A DNA stretch of 64,000 nucleotides from Margaritispora aquatica. Taxonomy: Eukaryota; Ascomycota; Leotiomycetes; Helotiales; Discinellaceae. The position numbers and the translations under genes are program-made. The DNA is taken from contig VJWN01000007.1 in NCBI GenBank assembly GCA_007644065.1, positions 2,634,167 to 2,698,166 of the forward strand, read 5' to 3'. Of this stretch, positions 34,814 through 45,396 are shown in pieces (within the stretch, counting starts at the first letter, position 1; each line of letters opens with the position of its first letter). The notes beneath the pieces are model-generated. The model saw only the letters and a list, made by a program, of their open reading frames with translations, did not search any database and was not told the DNA's origin.

Positions 34814-37140
34814 TCAGTGACCTGAAGTCTTGGTGGTAGTCTGACTACGCTTGTTACCAAAGACACTGGCAGTCATTCCGGTACGGCGTCCCATAGAAGT
34901 CTGGTTGCCGGACTTCTCATTGCGACGACCCATGACATTACTCATACGAGCAACCCACCCATGTGGTTTGTCCTCCATGCTGCCACCAAAAGGGAGCCAT
35001 TTCTCATTACCCGCGTTTCTTGCATACTCCTGCTGGAATTCAAAGAGACTCTTTTGTGCCTCCACGCCGACGCAAAGATCTCTCAGATAAGCGAAAACTT
35101 TCAAAACTCGTTTATCTTCCTCGCTTCGAATGTGCTGGATACCTGCTGTGGATGGCTCATACATAGCTTGGTCTTGAGCCTTCTTGGGATCGGAAGAAGG
35201 CGCCCGAGAGGTGCATCGTGTGGGATCTTGCAGATTTTTGAATGCCTCTAGATTGCTGAAGGTCTCATCCATCATCTCACACTGGAATCTATCGCTCAAG
35301 CTCATGAATCTACCGGCCCAGTATCCAGATGGCATTGCTGTCGTGATATGTTGAATACTATGAGTGAAGGATCGCTGCTCTGCCGTGGCAGAAGCTTCTG
35401 AGATAGAAGTCGTTGGCTGGGCTGAGGCACTTGCAATGTTTGCAGTAGAGCGTGAGAATGCTGATGTCAAGTTTGAGAGCATACCAAGTGTTTGAGCTTT
35501 GGGAATGGTCTTTGGCGCTGGAGCATGGGTGCGCGTGGGAGAGATGGGTCTGAGTAGGCTATGTGTTTGAGGCGGGATATTCTGCGTTGGTTAGCTATAG
35601 ATACTTGCATAAATTAAGATTCCCCTGACTAACCTCCTTTTTTTGCGATGGCATCATTGGTGCGCTGAAGAAGCGTCCCTTCTTCTCGGCAACAGGAGTT
35701 GGAATTCGAGTTGGACTCTTCTGCTTGAGGTTCATATTCGAAACATATTGTCTTGGGGAAGTTACCAAACGATTGTTATTTTGACCTTGACGAATAGTTG
35801 AAGGGGTAACTGGTGCTGAAGGCATACCAATGGGCGTCTTTCTGAGGCCAAATAGAGAGCGGGATGCTTTTGGGGTAATTTTTGATGACTTTGATGGCTC
35901 CGTACCAAAGCTGAATTGTCTCGTACCCCCTGAATTCTCCATTTCAGCAACCGAAGACTTGACATCCTTCGACACAATGGATGGTCCGACTGAAGCGGAA
36001 TGTCCCAAGTCCACGTTGCCTGCCTGGGTAGGAGTTTTTCTCAACGAGAATAATGATCGTTGTCGTTTGGCAGTCAACGGGGGGTTAGGCGTGGCTTTTG
36101 CAGACGAGTCAACTTCATTTGAATCGATCGTAAGCGAGGCACCCCCAGTTACAGGTGCAGTTCCTTGAGAAACCTGAGCAATATTCACTGCCCGACTCGG
36201 ACTCTTTCTGAGCTGGGGACTAGATACCTTGGAGTGAGGAGATTTTGGCGTAGTGCTGGCTTGCGTGGTAGAAATTTCTGGAGCTGAAGCTTTTCGCAAA
36301 TTGAAGATTAATCTTGAATGCTTAGGCGAACGATGCTTCAATTCGTCTGATTTTTTGGCGGCATGTGTGCTTGAAGTAGCTGAAGATGAACCGAACTCAG
36401 AGTGAACTTCGTCCGGACCGAGTTTTGTGACAGGAACCATCATTGGGGGGATTTCATGGCGAGGCTTTGATAAATTAATATGCATGGAATCTTGGTGATT
36501 GATATTAAATGCGTAAGAGGAAACATGTGGTAATGGGCGGTTGTCGGAAGCATATCTGCGAGGCTGGCTTAGACCATTGAATGTAGCCGATGCAGTAAGG
36601 CCAGAACGGGCAACGGTAGAGGCGCCGCGCAATGGGTCTGGTGTAGGAAACATATTGCTATTTCTCTGCCGATCAATGGTAACTGGAGGTCTGCTTGAAC
36701 TCTGTCCACTAGGGCGTGGAAGCTGGCCACGAGAAGATCCTGGACCATATCTGCTGCGGTAGATCGAAGGGATACGAGGAACAGGAGGAATTGAGTGGGG
36801 ATCATTTGGATTGTGTTGTTGATTATCCTCCATATCTTCTTCATCAATCTGAAAGACTATTAGCTACTGTGTGATGTTTGTAGAAGAGGGAAACTACCTT
36901 GTCGTCTGCAAGAATCTCCGATCTTGAAATTTCGCGCCAATTCTGCAGATCTTCACGGAGAGAAGCTCGACGCAGAGCTCTACCAGGCTCGTTGACAGTA
37001 TCGAGATTATTGTAGAAAGAGGTCAAGTATGAAGAATGACGACGACTCTCAATCACATTCAAAGAAGCAGATCTTGGAAGTGGTGGTAAAGGTCGAGGTT
37101 GCTCCGGTGGAGGAGAGGCTCTCTGAGAGGAAACCTCCAT
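34814..37140 (-). CDS. conserved fungal protein of unknown function
   Basis: Three exons: 36898-37140, 35634-36848 and 34814-35581, with introns GTAGTT...TCAG (49 nt) and GTTAGT...GCAG (52 nt), all phase 0, giving about 741 residues. The N-terminus is Pro-rich (PPPEQPRPLPPLPRS). The middle 400 residues are low-complexity, with Ser, Thr, Pro and repeated basic blocks of a similar kind (SLFSLRKTPT, SLFGLRKTPIG, LIFNLRKAS). The last 220 residues form a more ordered, helical region (SGYWAGRFMSLSDRFQCEMM, then a Leu-rich segment). The internal R/K-T-P motifs recur three times and may be short linear interaction or phosphorylation sites. No enzyme motif was seen, and I do not recognise a named family. 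It lies upstream of no obvious partner. Confidence 0.8.
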
Positions 37141-37530
37141 TTTGAATTCTTTTGATCATGAGAATTGTTTTTGTCGATTAGTCGTCGATGAGTCGTCGGG
37201 TTGAAGAGCGAATGGCGAATTGCGGTTTGATAGAAGATCGCTGGGAATTCGCGCGACGGTATTGGGCGATTTGGTGTTTTGGGAAGGCTCGAAACGACTA
37301 AGCGAGAAGGTGACGGGGAGGAAATATCATGATCCAGAAACCATGCAAGATGGTCATCAAGACACAAATTAACGAATTTCAAGAGTACCTACGATATCCA
37401 TACAATGCAAGTGCAAGAAATGGTGAGCGGGACACGCCGTTAATTTCGTGTCCGCTTAGAAATATCAACGTGAGGCTCAACAAGCCAAAACTTCATGTAA
37501 GTCATGGTATTTCTGCTAGGAATCAGTTAT
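37141..37530. other. intergenic region
   Basis: A 390-bp gap between two minus-strand genes, presumably the promoter of the 34814-37140 gene plus the TANGO2 3' UTR. Nothing else seen. Confidence 0.5.
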
Positions 37531-38601
37531 CTACAATACAGCATGATGGGAGACAGTATTCCCCTTACTTTCACCATTCCAACCATCAACTTGGAACTCA
37601 AATTTCATGTCTCCTTTGCCTCTTTCTATTGGATGCCCAGCGGCATCCCATAACGAACGTTCTCTGAACGTGACTTTTCCCTCCCAATCAACCAAGATAA
37701 TGGTCTGCCTTTGAGTACCATAGATGCCTGTCATAGCATTCCCATTCATAGGGGCAGCTTCAATCTTTGTTACATTGCTGGCTCCTTGTTCCGTACAGAT
37801 GGCTTCTGGCTTGGCCGCAGCTATTTGCTCGGCTTTTGGCATTGTTTCTGGAATCTCCTCATTGCCAATGGAAGGAATGAATATCGACTTCCTAAGCTCA
37901 CATATGAATGCCTCGAAGTCTTGTCCATTTTGCTCTGGCAATGTATCAGAATCGAGTATGGCGTATAGTCTGTCCACCAACTCCTCTTCGTTCAAGCCTT
38001 GTTTAGTAGCTTCTTCCACGACTTGTTGCAATTTCTCTTTGCCCATTTGGACTTTAGGCCATGTATCGGGGTCCAGAAATGAGGTATTGCTTAGTCCATA
38101 GGTCTCACCTCGGCGCTCAGCAATCCATGGTACCCCATCCACGCCCTCGCTTCGGTTTGATATGATTGCCAATGGTTCCAATTCCTGTTCGACATCTTTA
38201 TTTTTCCTCAATTTTCCGCATAGCAGAGAGAAGCCTCCAACGCCCTTGACTCCACCGCCATCCAGCATGCGGTGTACAAAGTCTTGCGTACTCTCGTCGT
38301 TGGGACTCGTCAACCAGGCTGTCACCATTCCACCTCTACTCCTCGTTCCTTGTACAGGATGTTCGGCATCATTGAGATCTGTCTCTCTATAGTTTGTCAG
38401 GACAGCAAAGTTGCCAGTTTTTGTAATGCCAAGCCATGTTCCTTGCTCTTCTCTCTGGAGATCTCTCGCAGAGAGAATATCTTGATGGTGGGATTTCCAC
38501 CAGTGTGGCCTGCTTGTTGGGCGCAGAATGAACTCGTCCCGATTGTCTAGGATAATGAGCGCATAATCTGGGTGTGCGGTGGTCACTACAACAATACACA
38601 T
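37531..38601 (-). CDS. TANGO2/NRDE-family protein
   Basis: A single exon of 356 residues. It begins MCIVVVTT and carries the namesake NRDE motif in LIILDNRDEFILRPTSRP, followed by EEQGTWLGITKTGNFAVLTN, GLSNTSF, and the C-terminal block QRQTIILVDWEGKVTFRERS. Together these define the TANGO2 (transport and Golgi organisation 2) family. Members are Ntn-hydrolase-like by fold prediction and have been linked to Golgi organisation, mitochondria and heme or lipid handling; the biochemical reaction is unsettled. The cysteine at position 2 is conserved in the family. A low-complexity Ala/Glu segment (about 250-290) is inserted before the final block, making this protein longer than animal members. Confidence 0.93.
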   Translation of the reverse strand: MCIVVVTTAHPDYALIILDNRDEFILRPTSRPHWWKSHHQDILSARDLQREEQGTWLGITKTGNFAVLTNYRETDLNDAEHPVQGTRSRGGMVTAWLTSPNDESTQDFVHRMLDGGGVKGVGGFSLLCGKLRKNKDVEQELEPLAIISNRSEGVDGVPWIAERRGETYGLSNTSFLDPDTWPKVQMGKEKLQQVVEEATKQGLNEEELVDRLYAILDSDTLPEQNGQDFEAFICELRKSIFIPSIGNEEIPETMPKAEQIAAAKPEAICTEQGASNVTKIEAAPMNGNAMTGIYGTQRQTIILVDWEGKVTFRERSLWDAAGHPIERGKGDMKFEFQVDGWNGESKGNTVSHHAVL

Positions 38602-40077
38602 AGTTGCGGTGTGGAACTTGGTTGAAGTCTTGGTTTTGTAGGATCAAGTGTTTGCGTTCTATTTCAACAAATGGTAAGTTAAAGTGGGAAAGTGCGAGGC
38701 AATATACTTTGTGACATCTGAGTATCGGACTTGCTGCAGCTTTCTAGAATTGTAGTCAATCGGATTGCTCTGATTCACTTGCATCAGATGGTCTGATGTG
38801 TTCAAAATATCCTGATGACGGTGATGTGTTGGTTGTCAACGTCCAGACTTTTCAGCCACCTCCGGGTGCGGTGCGAGAGATGGCAAACGAGCCCAAACCT
38901 TGTGACAGGTAGGGATTGAACCAGGGAATTCGGAGAATCACAGGGCCTGTATGGATATCAGGAGCTGGAGGAAGACTTTACCATGTGGTTGTGGATATCC
39001 AACGGGAAACGGGGGTGGAACAAGAGTGGAGAAGTGGAACAAGCTGGTTGAGACGAGACGGTGTGAGAACTGGGAAGCTTGAATTGAGAAGCAGGAGAAG
39101 TATGAGAAGCCATAAGGTAGAAAGACCAAGAGAGAAGTGTGAGAAGAAAGCACCAACGCATCAGCATCAGCCACTTTACCTCAATTTCGCCTTACATTAC
39201 TGCACATCTATCTGCCAGGAACGAAGAAGGGACCGAACCTTCTCGACCTTGGATCTGGAACCGACCACCAGGACCCGGCAATGTACGAAGGCATAACCGT
39301 TTTCAGCCACCAACGATTTCAACTTGAGGACCTTCGGGACCACCACCCAACAAGAAGAAAGGTTTCCCTCGGCCTAACAGAAGGACGCCTTCGCCACGAT
39401 TTCCACGATGCAAGGCTGTGATGTCCTCCATAGGATTCTTTGGATTGCACACACCGCAGTAGCGAGATAGATTGAGTCTCATGGGCTACTATTGGGGAGC
39501 TGGTCTTGTACAGTAAGTTGAAGGTGGGGAAGTACTCATCTTTAATTAGTCGATCGAGGATATATATAGAGCATGGAGAGGTTATCCAAACTGTATACAC
39601 TATGTCTGTTAGTAATCTTACTATTGGCACATGTGTACCTCTTGAATGTGCCAACAAAATCAAACACATTATGCACTTAAGCTACAGTATCAGCCAACTT
39701 GATTCCCAGTCTTATCCAAAATCCAAGAATTCAAATAGAAAATCCGGTATACTTTGATATCACAAAACAAAGAAGTAAAGATAATCGTGAACTCGAAGTT
39801 ACAAAGACAAAGGCAACCATAGAGGCGCAAGCGCAAAGCACGAGACCTGATAAGAGAGCTTGTCTTGTCTTGCCCTGGAGCCGACACTGACGCTGATCAC
39901 TCTCTCCTCTACTCTCACTCTCTCACTTCCATTGTCACTCACTCCATGACTCGCTGCTGACCGTACTTGTAATTCCTCGTTACCTATCCTATTTGACTAT
40001 TAAACAGCACACGAATTGTGCTGTTTACTGATTACTTCAAGCAATAATCAACAGAACCGGAAACTCCATCGGCAAGA
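38602..40077. other. divergent intergenic region TANGO2 / REEP-like
   Basis: A 1.5-kb gap that must contain both promoters. A CT-rich tract (about 39898-39945) precedes the REEP-like gene. A B-box-like stretch near 38911-38930 on the minus strand does not complete a tRNA. Confidence 0.5.
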
Positions 40078-41290
40078 ATGTTTGACACTTTCGCCAGCCT
40101 CTTATCGTGAGCATACCCCGCCAACAACGCAATCATTCGAAACGTCATGAAGCTTCATGCTAACAGAGCCGCAGATCCGTTCCTACCTTTTTATTTCCTG
40201 TATTTGCATCCTACAAAGCGTTGAAGACATCCGACCCAGCTCTGTTGACACCATGGCTCATGTATTGGGTTGTGCTGGCGTCTGCCTTATTCTTTGAGTC
40301 CTGGGTTGGCTTCATCCTCGTTTGGTAAGCTTCAAGTGTCTCTCTTGTAAATCTTAGAGTAGAATTACAACTGACAACACATTGTTTTTAAGGATTCCTT
40401 TCTATTCATGGATGCGTCTCGGTTTCCTTCTCTACCTTATCCTCCCGCAAACACAAGGCGCAAAAGTCCTCTACCAATCCCATGTCCATCCATTCCTCCA
40501 AGACAACGAGCATGCGATCGATGACTTTATCTCTTCCGCACACGAGCGTGCGAAAGCTGCTGGGATGGAATACTTGAAGCAAGCGATTGAAATGTTCAAG
40601 CAACATGTCCTAGGTCTTCCTCCCAAAGAGCCCAGTCCACCTGCGACACCTTCAACCATTAGCTACGCGCAGAGTCTTATGGCTCGCTTCAATCTCCCAG
40701 CTGCCAGACCAACATATCCTTCAAATACAGGATCAGGGTCGTCTGGAACAGCCGGAGATTTCTATTCTCTGTTGGCCTCAGCAGTCACAGCTGCCACAGC
40801 CAACCCAGGATCTAGTAATCTACCAAGAGGTCAGGATCTCTCGAACTCTGGAACACTGATTCCACCCACCGTCCAAGGCGCGGAACGCCTCACCTTCATC
40901 GCCGCACAGCGCGAGCGTCTCTCTATTCTCCTCTCCGCTCTCGACAAAGAGGCTACCAACCTTCAAACCTCTCGATCTCCTCCTAGAAATGTCCAAGGCC
41001 TGTTCTTTGATGGGAGCACAAGCGAGGAAGACGATTCGCCCCGCCCCAAAAGCGCAATGAGTGGTTTAAGCGGCCTCAGTACCCGAAAAAGCGAGATCGA
41101 TTTCGAGAAAATCGAAGCTGAATCTGGCGCAGAGGAGGGTGCTCATCAGAGACGGCAGGTCAACAGGACAAGCAGCAGTGGAGGCTGGCTTCCATGGAGC
41201 TGGGGTGGCGCGAAGGGTGAGGAGGGACCGGTTGATCCGGCTCGGGCTGAGCCCCACGACCAGGGCAGAAGCTCTGGTTTGGATTACTGA
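40078..41290 (+). CDS. HVA22/REEP/Yop1-like ER membrane-shaping protein
   Basis: Three exons: 40078-40106, 40175-40324 and 40393-41290, with GTGAGC and GTAAGC donors, giving about 358 residues. The TB2/DP1/HVA22 domain is complete once spliced: hydrophobic segment FLFPVFASYKAL, then TPWLMYWVVLASALFFESW, then the second hairpin SWMRLGFLLYLILPQTQGA and LYQSHVHPFL. This family bends ER tubules together with reticulons. An amphipathic helix follows (AIDDFISSAHERAKAAGM). The last 200 residues are a Ser/Pro/Gly-rich tail with a conserved helix (ERLTFIAAQRERLSILLSAL), which makes the protein about twice the length of yeast Yop1. Long-tailed versions are usual in filamentous fungi, so it is not necessarily the Yop1 orthologue. 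Confidence 0.9.
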
Positions 41291-42057
41291 ACGAAACTAA
41301 TGCTATGGTTACGCATGGAGTTATTTGGGCGAGGAAGTTTGAAGTCTAGGCTAGACGGTGTCTCGCGGTTTGAATCTGTACATTTGAGGCAGTGAACTGA
41401 ACAATGAGGCTTGGAACTCACAGCTGTAGCAGAAGCTTGGCGATACCACTCCTTCAAATCGCTCTGCGAGAATGCAAGCTCTAAATTTAAAACAAAAACC
41501 CCGTCTTCCTGGTGACGATGTCTTCTCCAATAACGCAACCTATCACTTCGTTCAGCCGAAAATGCAAGTGCAGGTCTTTCCTAGTCTTTTTCGCTTGCAA
41601 TTCCTCTCTACTGAACTTCTCCAAATGTGGATTTCGATTCTGGCTTAATCTCTTCCGATGTTTTCTGCCTTCTCTACAATCCAGGTTTCAATTTCAATTT
41701 CGAGTTCATTCTCGCTCTATCCTCGTCCCGCATCAGTACCTAAGGTAGCCTCGCTTAACATTAGGGGAGCGAGAACTGTCTACACATCAGGTTGCTTGGC
41801 ACTGGCATGTAGCTTGTCCTTGTGTTACCATGACAGATTTGGATGGTTTCACATGACAATAGAGATCTTGTGCTGGTAGATGGGGGAATAATATTGCGCT
41901 TTTGAGTGGTAGGTACTTTTACAAACTTCCTCCGAGCTCTGCTTTCTGGTCGTACATTTACACATATGTTACAGATCTCCCTTTTCTCACTATCTCTCCT
42001 CTTCTCTCTCCTCTATCGTGGGCCTCTCGCATCACTAGCACTAAGCTGTAGCTTAAC
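41291..42057. other. intergenic region between convergent genes
   Basis: A 0.77-kb gap between two facing stop codons. It probably holds 3' UTRs only; no supported gene. Confidence 0.5.
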
Positions 42058-43728
42058 TCACATAAAGCTGATTCCCACCCCAAACTGCAGGCCCTTCCTA
42101 GCCTCCTCCCCTCGTCGCAACACAAACGGCAGCGAGAAGTTCAACTCAAACCTTGCTACCGGATGCGCATACACCAAACCCACACCCGCGGCGAGACTGG
42201 GTAATCCATCGCCCAACTGTGCAACAGTGCTATACACACTACTACTCGTACCTTTTCCCGTGTCTTTCAGCGCGAGCAATCGTCCCGCATTAGCGAACAA
42301 TTGCAATCGCAACGGTGTGTCTTTGCCTACTCGCGGCAGAGGAAGAAGGAGGTTCGCTGACGCAGCGGCGAAGATATCGCCACCCACTGCGTCTGGACCG
42401 TCGCGGGGACCGAGACCGCACATCTTGAAGCCGCGGACGTCGGTCGGGCCGCCGAGCTGGAAGCGGTCGTTTATCCTGCTTTGCTGGGGCGTGGATCCTA
42501 AGCCAATTGCAAGTGGGTAGAGCATTCCTGCTCTGAAGCCGCCGGTGAGACTGACTCCGCTGTCACCTTTGATGCCTGGGATGGGGATCGCCATTGCGCC
42601 TGCGGTTTCTACTTCGGATTTCCAGAACGCGACGTCTCCTTGCAGTGGGCCCCAACCGGCGATCTCGGAGACAGTCTTGAGGAGGTACCCGCTGTTGGGG
42701 AGGAAGGGGTGGTTGCGCTTGTCTGAGAGCCAAGTGTGCGTTATGCTGCTTTTGACGGAGTCACCTGCGTCGTTTCGGATGGTGGGTGAGGCGTTGCTGG
42801 CTAGTGCTGTGACTTGGCGCCAAACGCCTGAGTAGCCTACTTGGTGCCGCGATCCTGATGGCGTTGCCCATGTGTACTTCACTCCTGCGCCTTTGAGTCC
42901 TTCTTCATGGCTGGACCACGGCTTGCTAGTGCTGCTTGCGAGAGCATCAACAGTGACGCGCTTGTCTGGATCTGAAAGTATTGGGGTGTCGAATATGGCG
43001 TGGTATGCGGATCTTGTCCTCGTTCCTGCTGAAGCGTTGAGGTTGAGTGATTCTGCTCCGCCGAAGATGTTTCGCAGCGTTAGGTTTCCATAAGCCGATC
43101 CCTCTACGTTTCCAACATCTGTGCCCGTCTTGAGGGATATCCGCCCGCGTTCTCGCGCCTGGATGTAGACGTCAATATCAGTCGGACTGGAATTTGGATC
43201 GGTTGGGTCGGGTCGGTCTATGAAAGTGTGCATCATAGGATGGTAAATTTCTACTTCCATTAGCTAGGTCATCCACAGATACACGTAGGGAGTATACCAA
43301 AGCGTCCCAACTTCGTAGCGACATCTCCGACCTCCTTGAGAGCTTCCTGCAGAGTGTAGGGCGCATCTCTATTGGCACTCAATAGAGGCTTGAATATCGG
43401 ATCCAAGAATGACCGTCGTGTATGCTGTTGAGTTCCAATAACTCGTACTGAAGAAATCGTGACAGGAAGACTCGAATTGCTTCCAATCTGCATGACATCA
43501 ACCAATGCACATCCCATTCAATCTCGAAACATACCAACTCCCCCAATCTCTCCTGTGCCTTTGCATTTTGAGCAGCCTGCCTTTCAGCGATGACCTTGGC
43601 TTTCTCTTCCAATTTCTTAGGGTCGCTCTGCTTTCGCAAACTTTCAAAGAGCTGCAATATGAATTAGAACTAGATTCGCGATTCCATACAAAGGGAGTCC
43701 TACTTACATCTACCTCTGAATCGTCCAT
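42058..43728 (-). CDS. sam50: Sam50, core beta-barrel of the mitochondrial SAM complex
   Basis: Four exons: 43708-43728, 43535-43651, 43298-43487 and 42058-43250, with GTAAGT, GTATGT and GTATAC donors, giving about 506 residues. Sam50 (Omp85 superfamily) inserts beta-barrel proteins into the mitochondrial outer membrane. A single POTRA-like domain is visible (LPVTISSVRVIG, RRSFLDPIFKPLL, TLQEALKEVGDVATKLGRF). It is followed by the barrel with alternating hydrophobic strands, and by the Omp85 signature near the C-terminus (FQLGGPTDVRGFKMCGLGPR, with the conserved V-RGF). The chain ends in a strand with a terminal aromatic pattern (FGVGISFM). The 21-nt first exon encodes only MDDSEVD. A good acceptor-like sequence just upstream suggests an additional 5' UTR intron, so the start is less certain than the rest. 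Confidence 0.92.
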
Positions 43729-44047
43729 TTCCTCTTTGTCGTCGTTGGATCTTTTGTGATTCGTAGCCTTGTCTGAATGTGCAAGGTGATGTCAATTAGT
43801 GGATGACTAAGCATCGGAAAGGTGGCTCAGCCTTAGCACTTCATGATTGTCCTTTCCAAGATACAAATTCATTTCTAAATCACACGAGCAGCCAATCTTT
43901 ATACCAAATCTATCCTACTTCTCGACCCTGATCGAATCTTGAAACTCTTACAAGGGAAGATCTTCATCCAGGCCATATCTCACGAAGACAACTTATTCAG
44001 AGACCAAGTCTCGAATCGTCTCAGCCTGGTATCGTTACAATCACAAA
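43729..44047. other. shared divergent promoter sam50 / ubc6
   Basis: Only 319 bp separate the two start codons, so the genes probably share regulatory sequence. A branch-point and acceptor-like sequence on the minus strand next to 43785 may belong to a 5' UTR intron of sam50. Confidence 0.6.
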
Positions 44048-44976
44048 ATGGCCAGCAGAGCTGCAAACACGCGGGCAAGTATTGGCCGATCTGGGAACAT
44101 GATCATATTGCTAACACTGGCTTAGTTGACCCGTGAATATAAATTCATCGCGGAAAACCCTCCTCCATTCATCGTCGCACACCCCTCCGAGACTAACATC
44201 CTCGAGTAAGCCCAATCTACCCCTCCTTTGTTCCCTTACATATGCTGATAGATATCCTCAGATGGCATTATATCCTCACTGGCCCTCCAGATACGCCTTA
44301 CCATGACGGTCAATACTGGGGAACCCTTATCTTTCCACACGATTATCCCTTCAAGCCACCTGCCATCCGAATGCACACTCCCTCTGGCCGTTTTCAACCC
44401 TCCACACGCCTGTGTCTCTCCATTTCCGACTTCCACCCCAAATCCTTCAATCCAGCATGGTCAGTTTCTACCATCCTGATCGGGCTGCTGTCATTTATGA
44501 GTAGTGAGGAAATGACCACCGGATCAGTTGGTGCGAGTGAAGCAGAGCGCAAATGGGCAGCAGGACGGACGCGGTGGTGGAACAGCACAGGAGGAGGCAG
44601 CTGGAAGGATGGCAAATCAGTGCAGAAGGGAAACATCAAAGCTGGTGACGGAGGCGCAAAATTCAGGGCAGAGTGGCCAGAGTTGGACAAGGAGAACTGG
44701 AAGTGGATGAAGGAAAATGACATCGACCCACTCACAGGCAACCTCCTACCTGGCGCAGTCACAAGTGGCAGCAACTGTGCACCCAATATTGGCGGCCTAT
44801 CGAGACCAAGCGGAAGTCAAGCTGTTGTTGGTGCGGTAATGGAGGGTGGTCGAGCTGTAGGTGAAGAAGGACGGGGTTGGATCGGCAGGAACAAACTTCT
44901 AATCTTTGGGGCGGCAGTTTTCACCTACGTCTTGATAGCAAGGCTACTAGGCGATGGCAGTACTTCAAACTCTTGA
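44048..44976 (+). CDS. ubc6: ER tail-anchored ubiquitin-conjugating enzyme Ubc6
   Basis: Three exons: 44048-44074, 44126-44205 and 44262-44976, giving about 273 residues. Ubc6 is the E2 of ER-associated degradation, working with the Doa10 ligase. The UBC fold is complete: LTREYKFIAENPPPFIVAHP, WHYILTGPPDTPYHDGQYWG, FKPPAIRMHTPSGRFQP, and the catalytic LCLSISDFHP, with Cys87 at the same position as in yeast Ubc6. The tail anchor is LLIFGAAVFTYVLIARLL at the C-terminus. The first intron begins with GCAAGT instead of GT. A GT four bases later gives a frame that meets a stop, while the GC donor gives the conserved start MASRAANTR-LTREYK. The gene is head-to-head with sam50. Confidence 0.94.
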
Positions 44977-45396
44977 ATCATCTAGAACGGTTGAATAACC
45001 TTGATGACATAGGGACGACTGGACTTCGGCGTTTGAAGACTAGGTTTCACATGTTCGGTTATGTAGGATACAGCGTGGCGTTGGTGGTAATGGGTGAATA
45101 TGCATAAGCGAAATAAATGCTTCGATTGTTTTGCAACTTCATGCTTTTCAGTCCTCTAACTCTAGCATCTCATCTGGTCTAAGTGCTAAAAATCCCTAGT
45201 GGCTATCTATCCTCCTCACTTTTCCCTTCTGTGCTTTCACTCGCGTAGCCCCATCGCCCTCCTTTCTGATGCAACAAACAACATTGGGTTCATCTCCTCT
45301 TTAACGGAAAGTGTTCACCGCATCACTTCTCTTAAACCATTCCGAGACTGCTTAAGTCTTACCATCTCACTTGGCACATGATCCTCCTTTCATGTT
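44977..45396. other. intergenic region between convergent genes
   Basis: A 420-bp gap between ubc6 and the decayed GTPase gene, probably 3' UTRs. No supported gene. Confidence 0.5.

Noticed and set aside
38890..38935. Minus-strand B-box-like GGTTCAATCCC
   Set aside because: No complete cloverleaf can be formed; chance match in an intergenic region.
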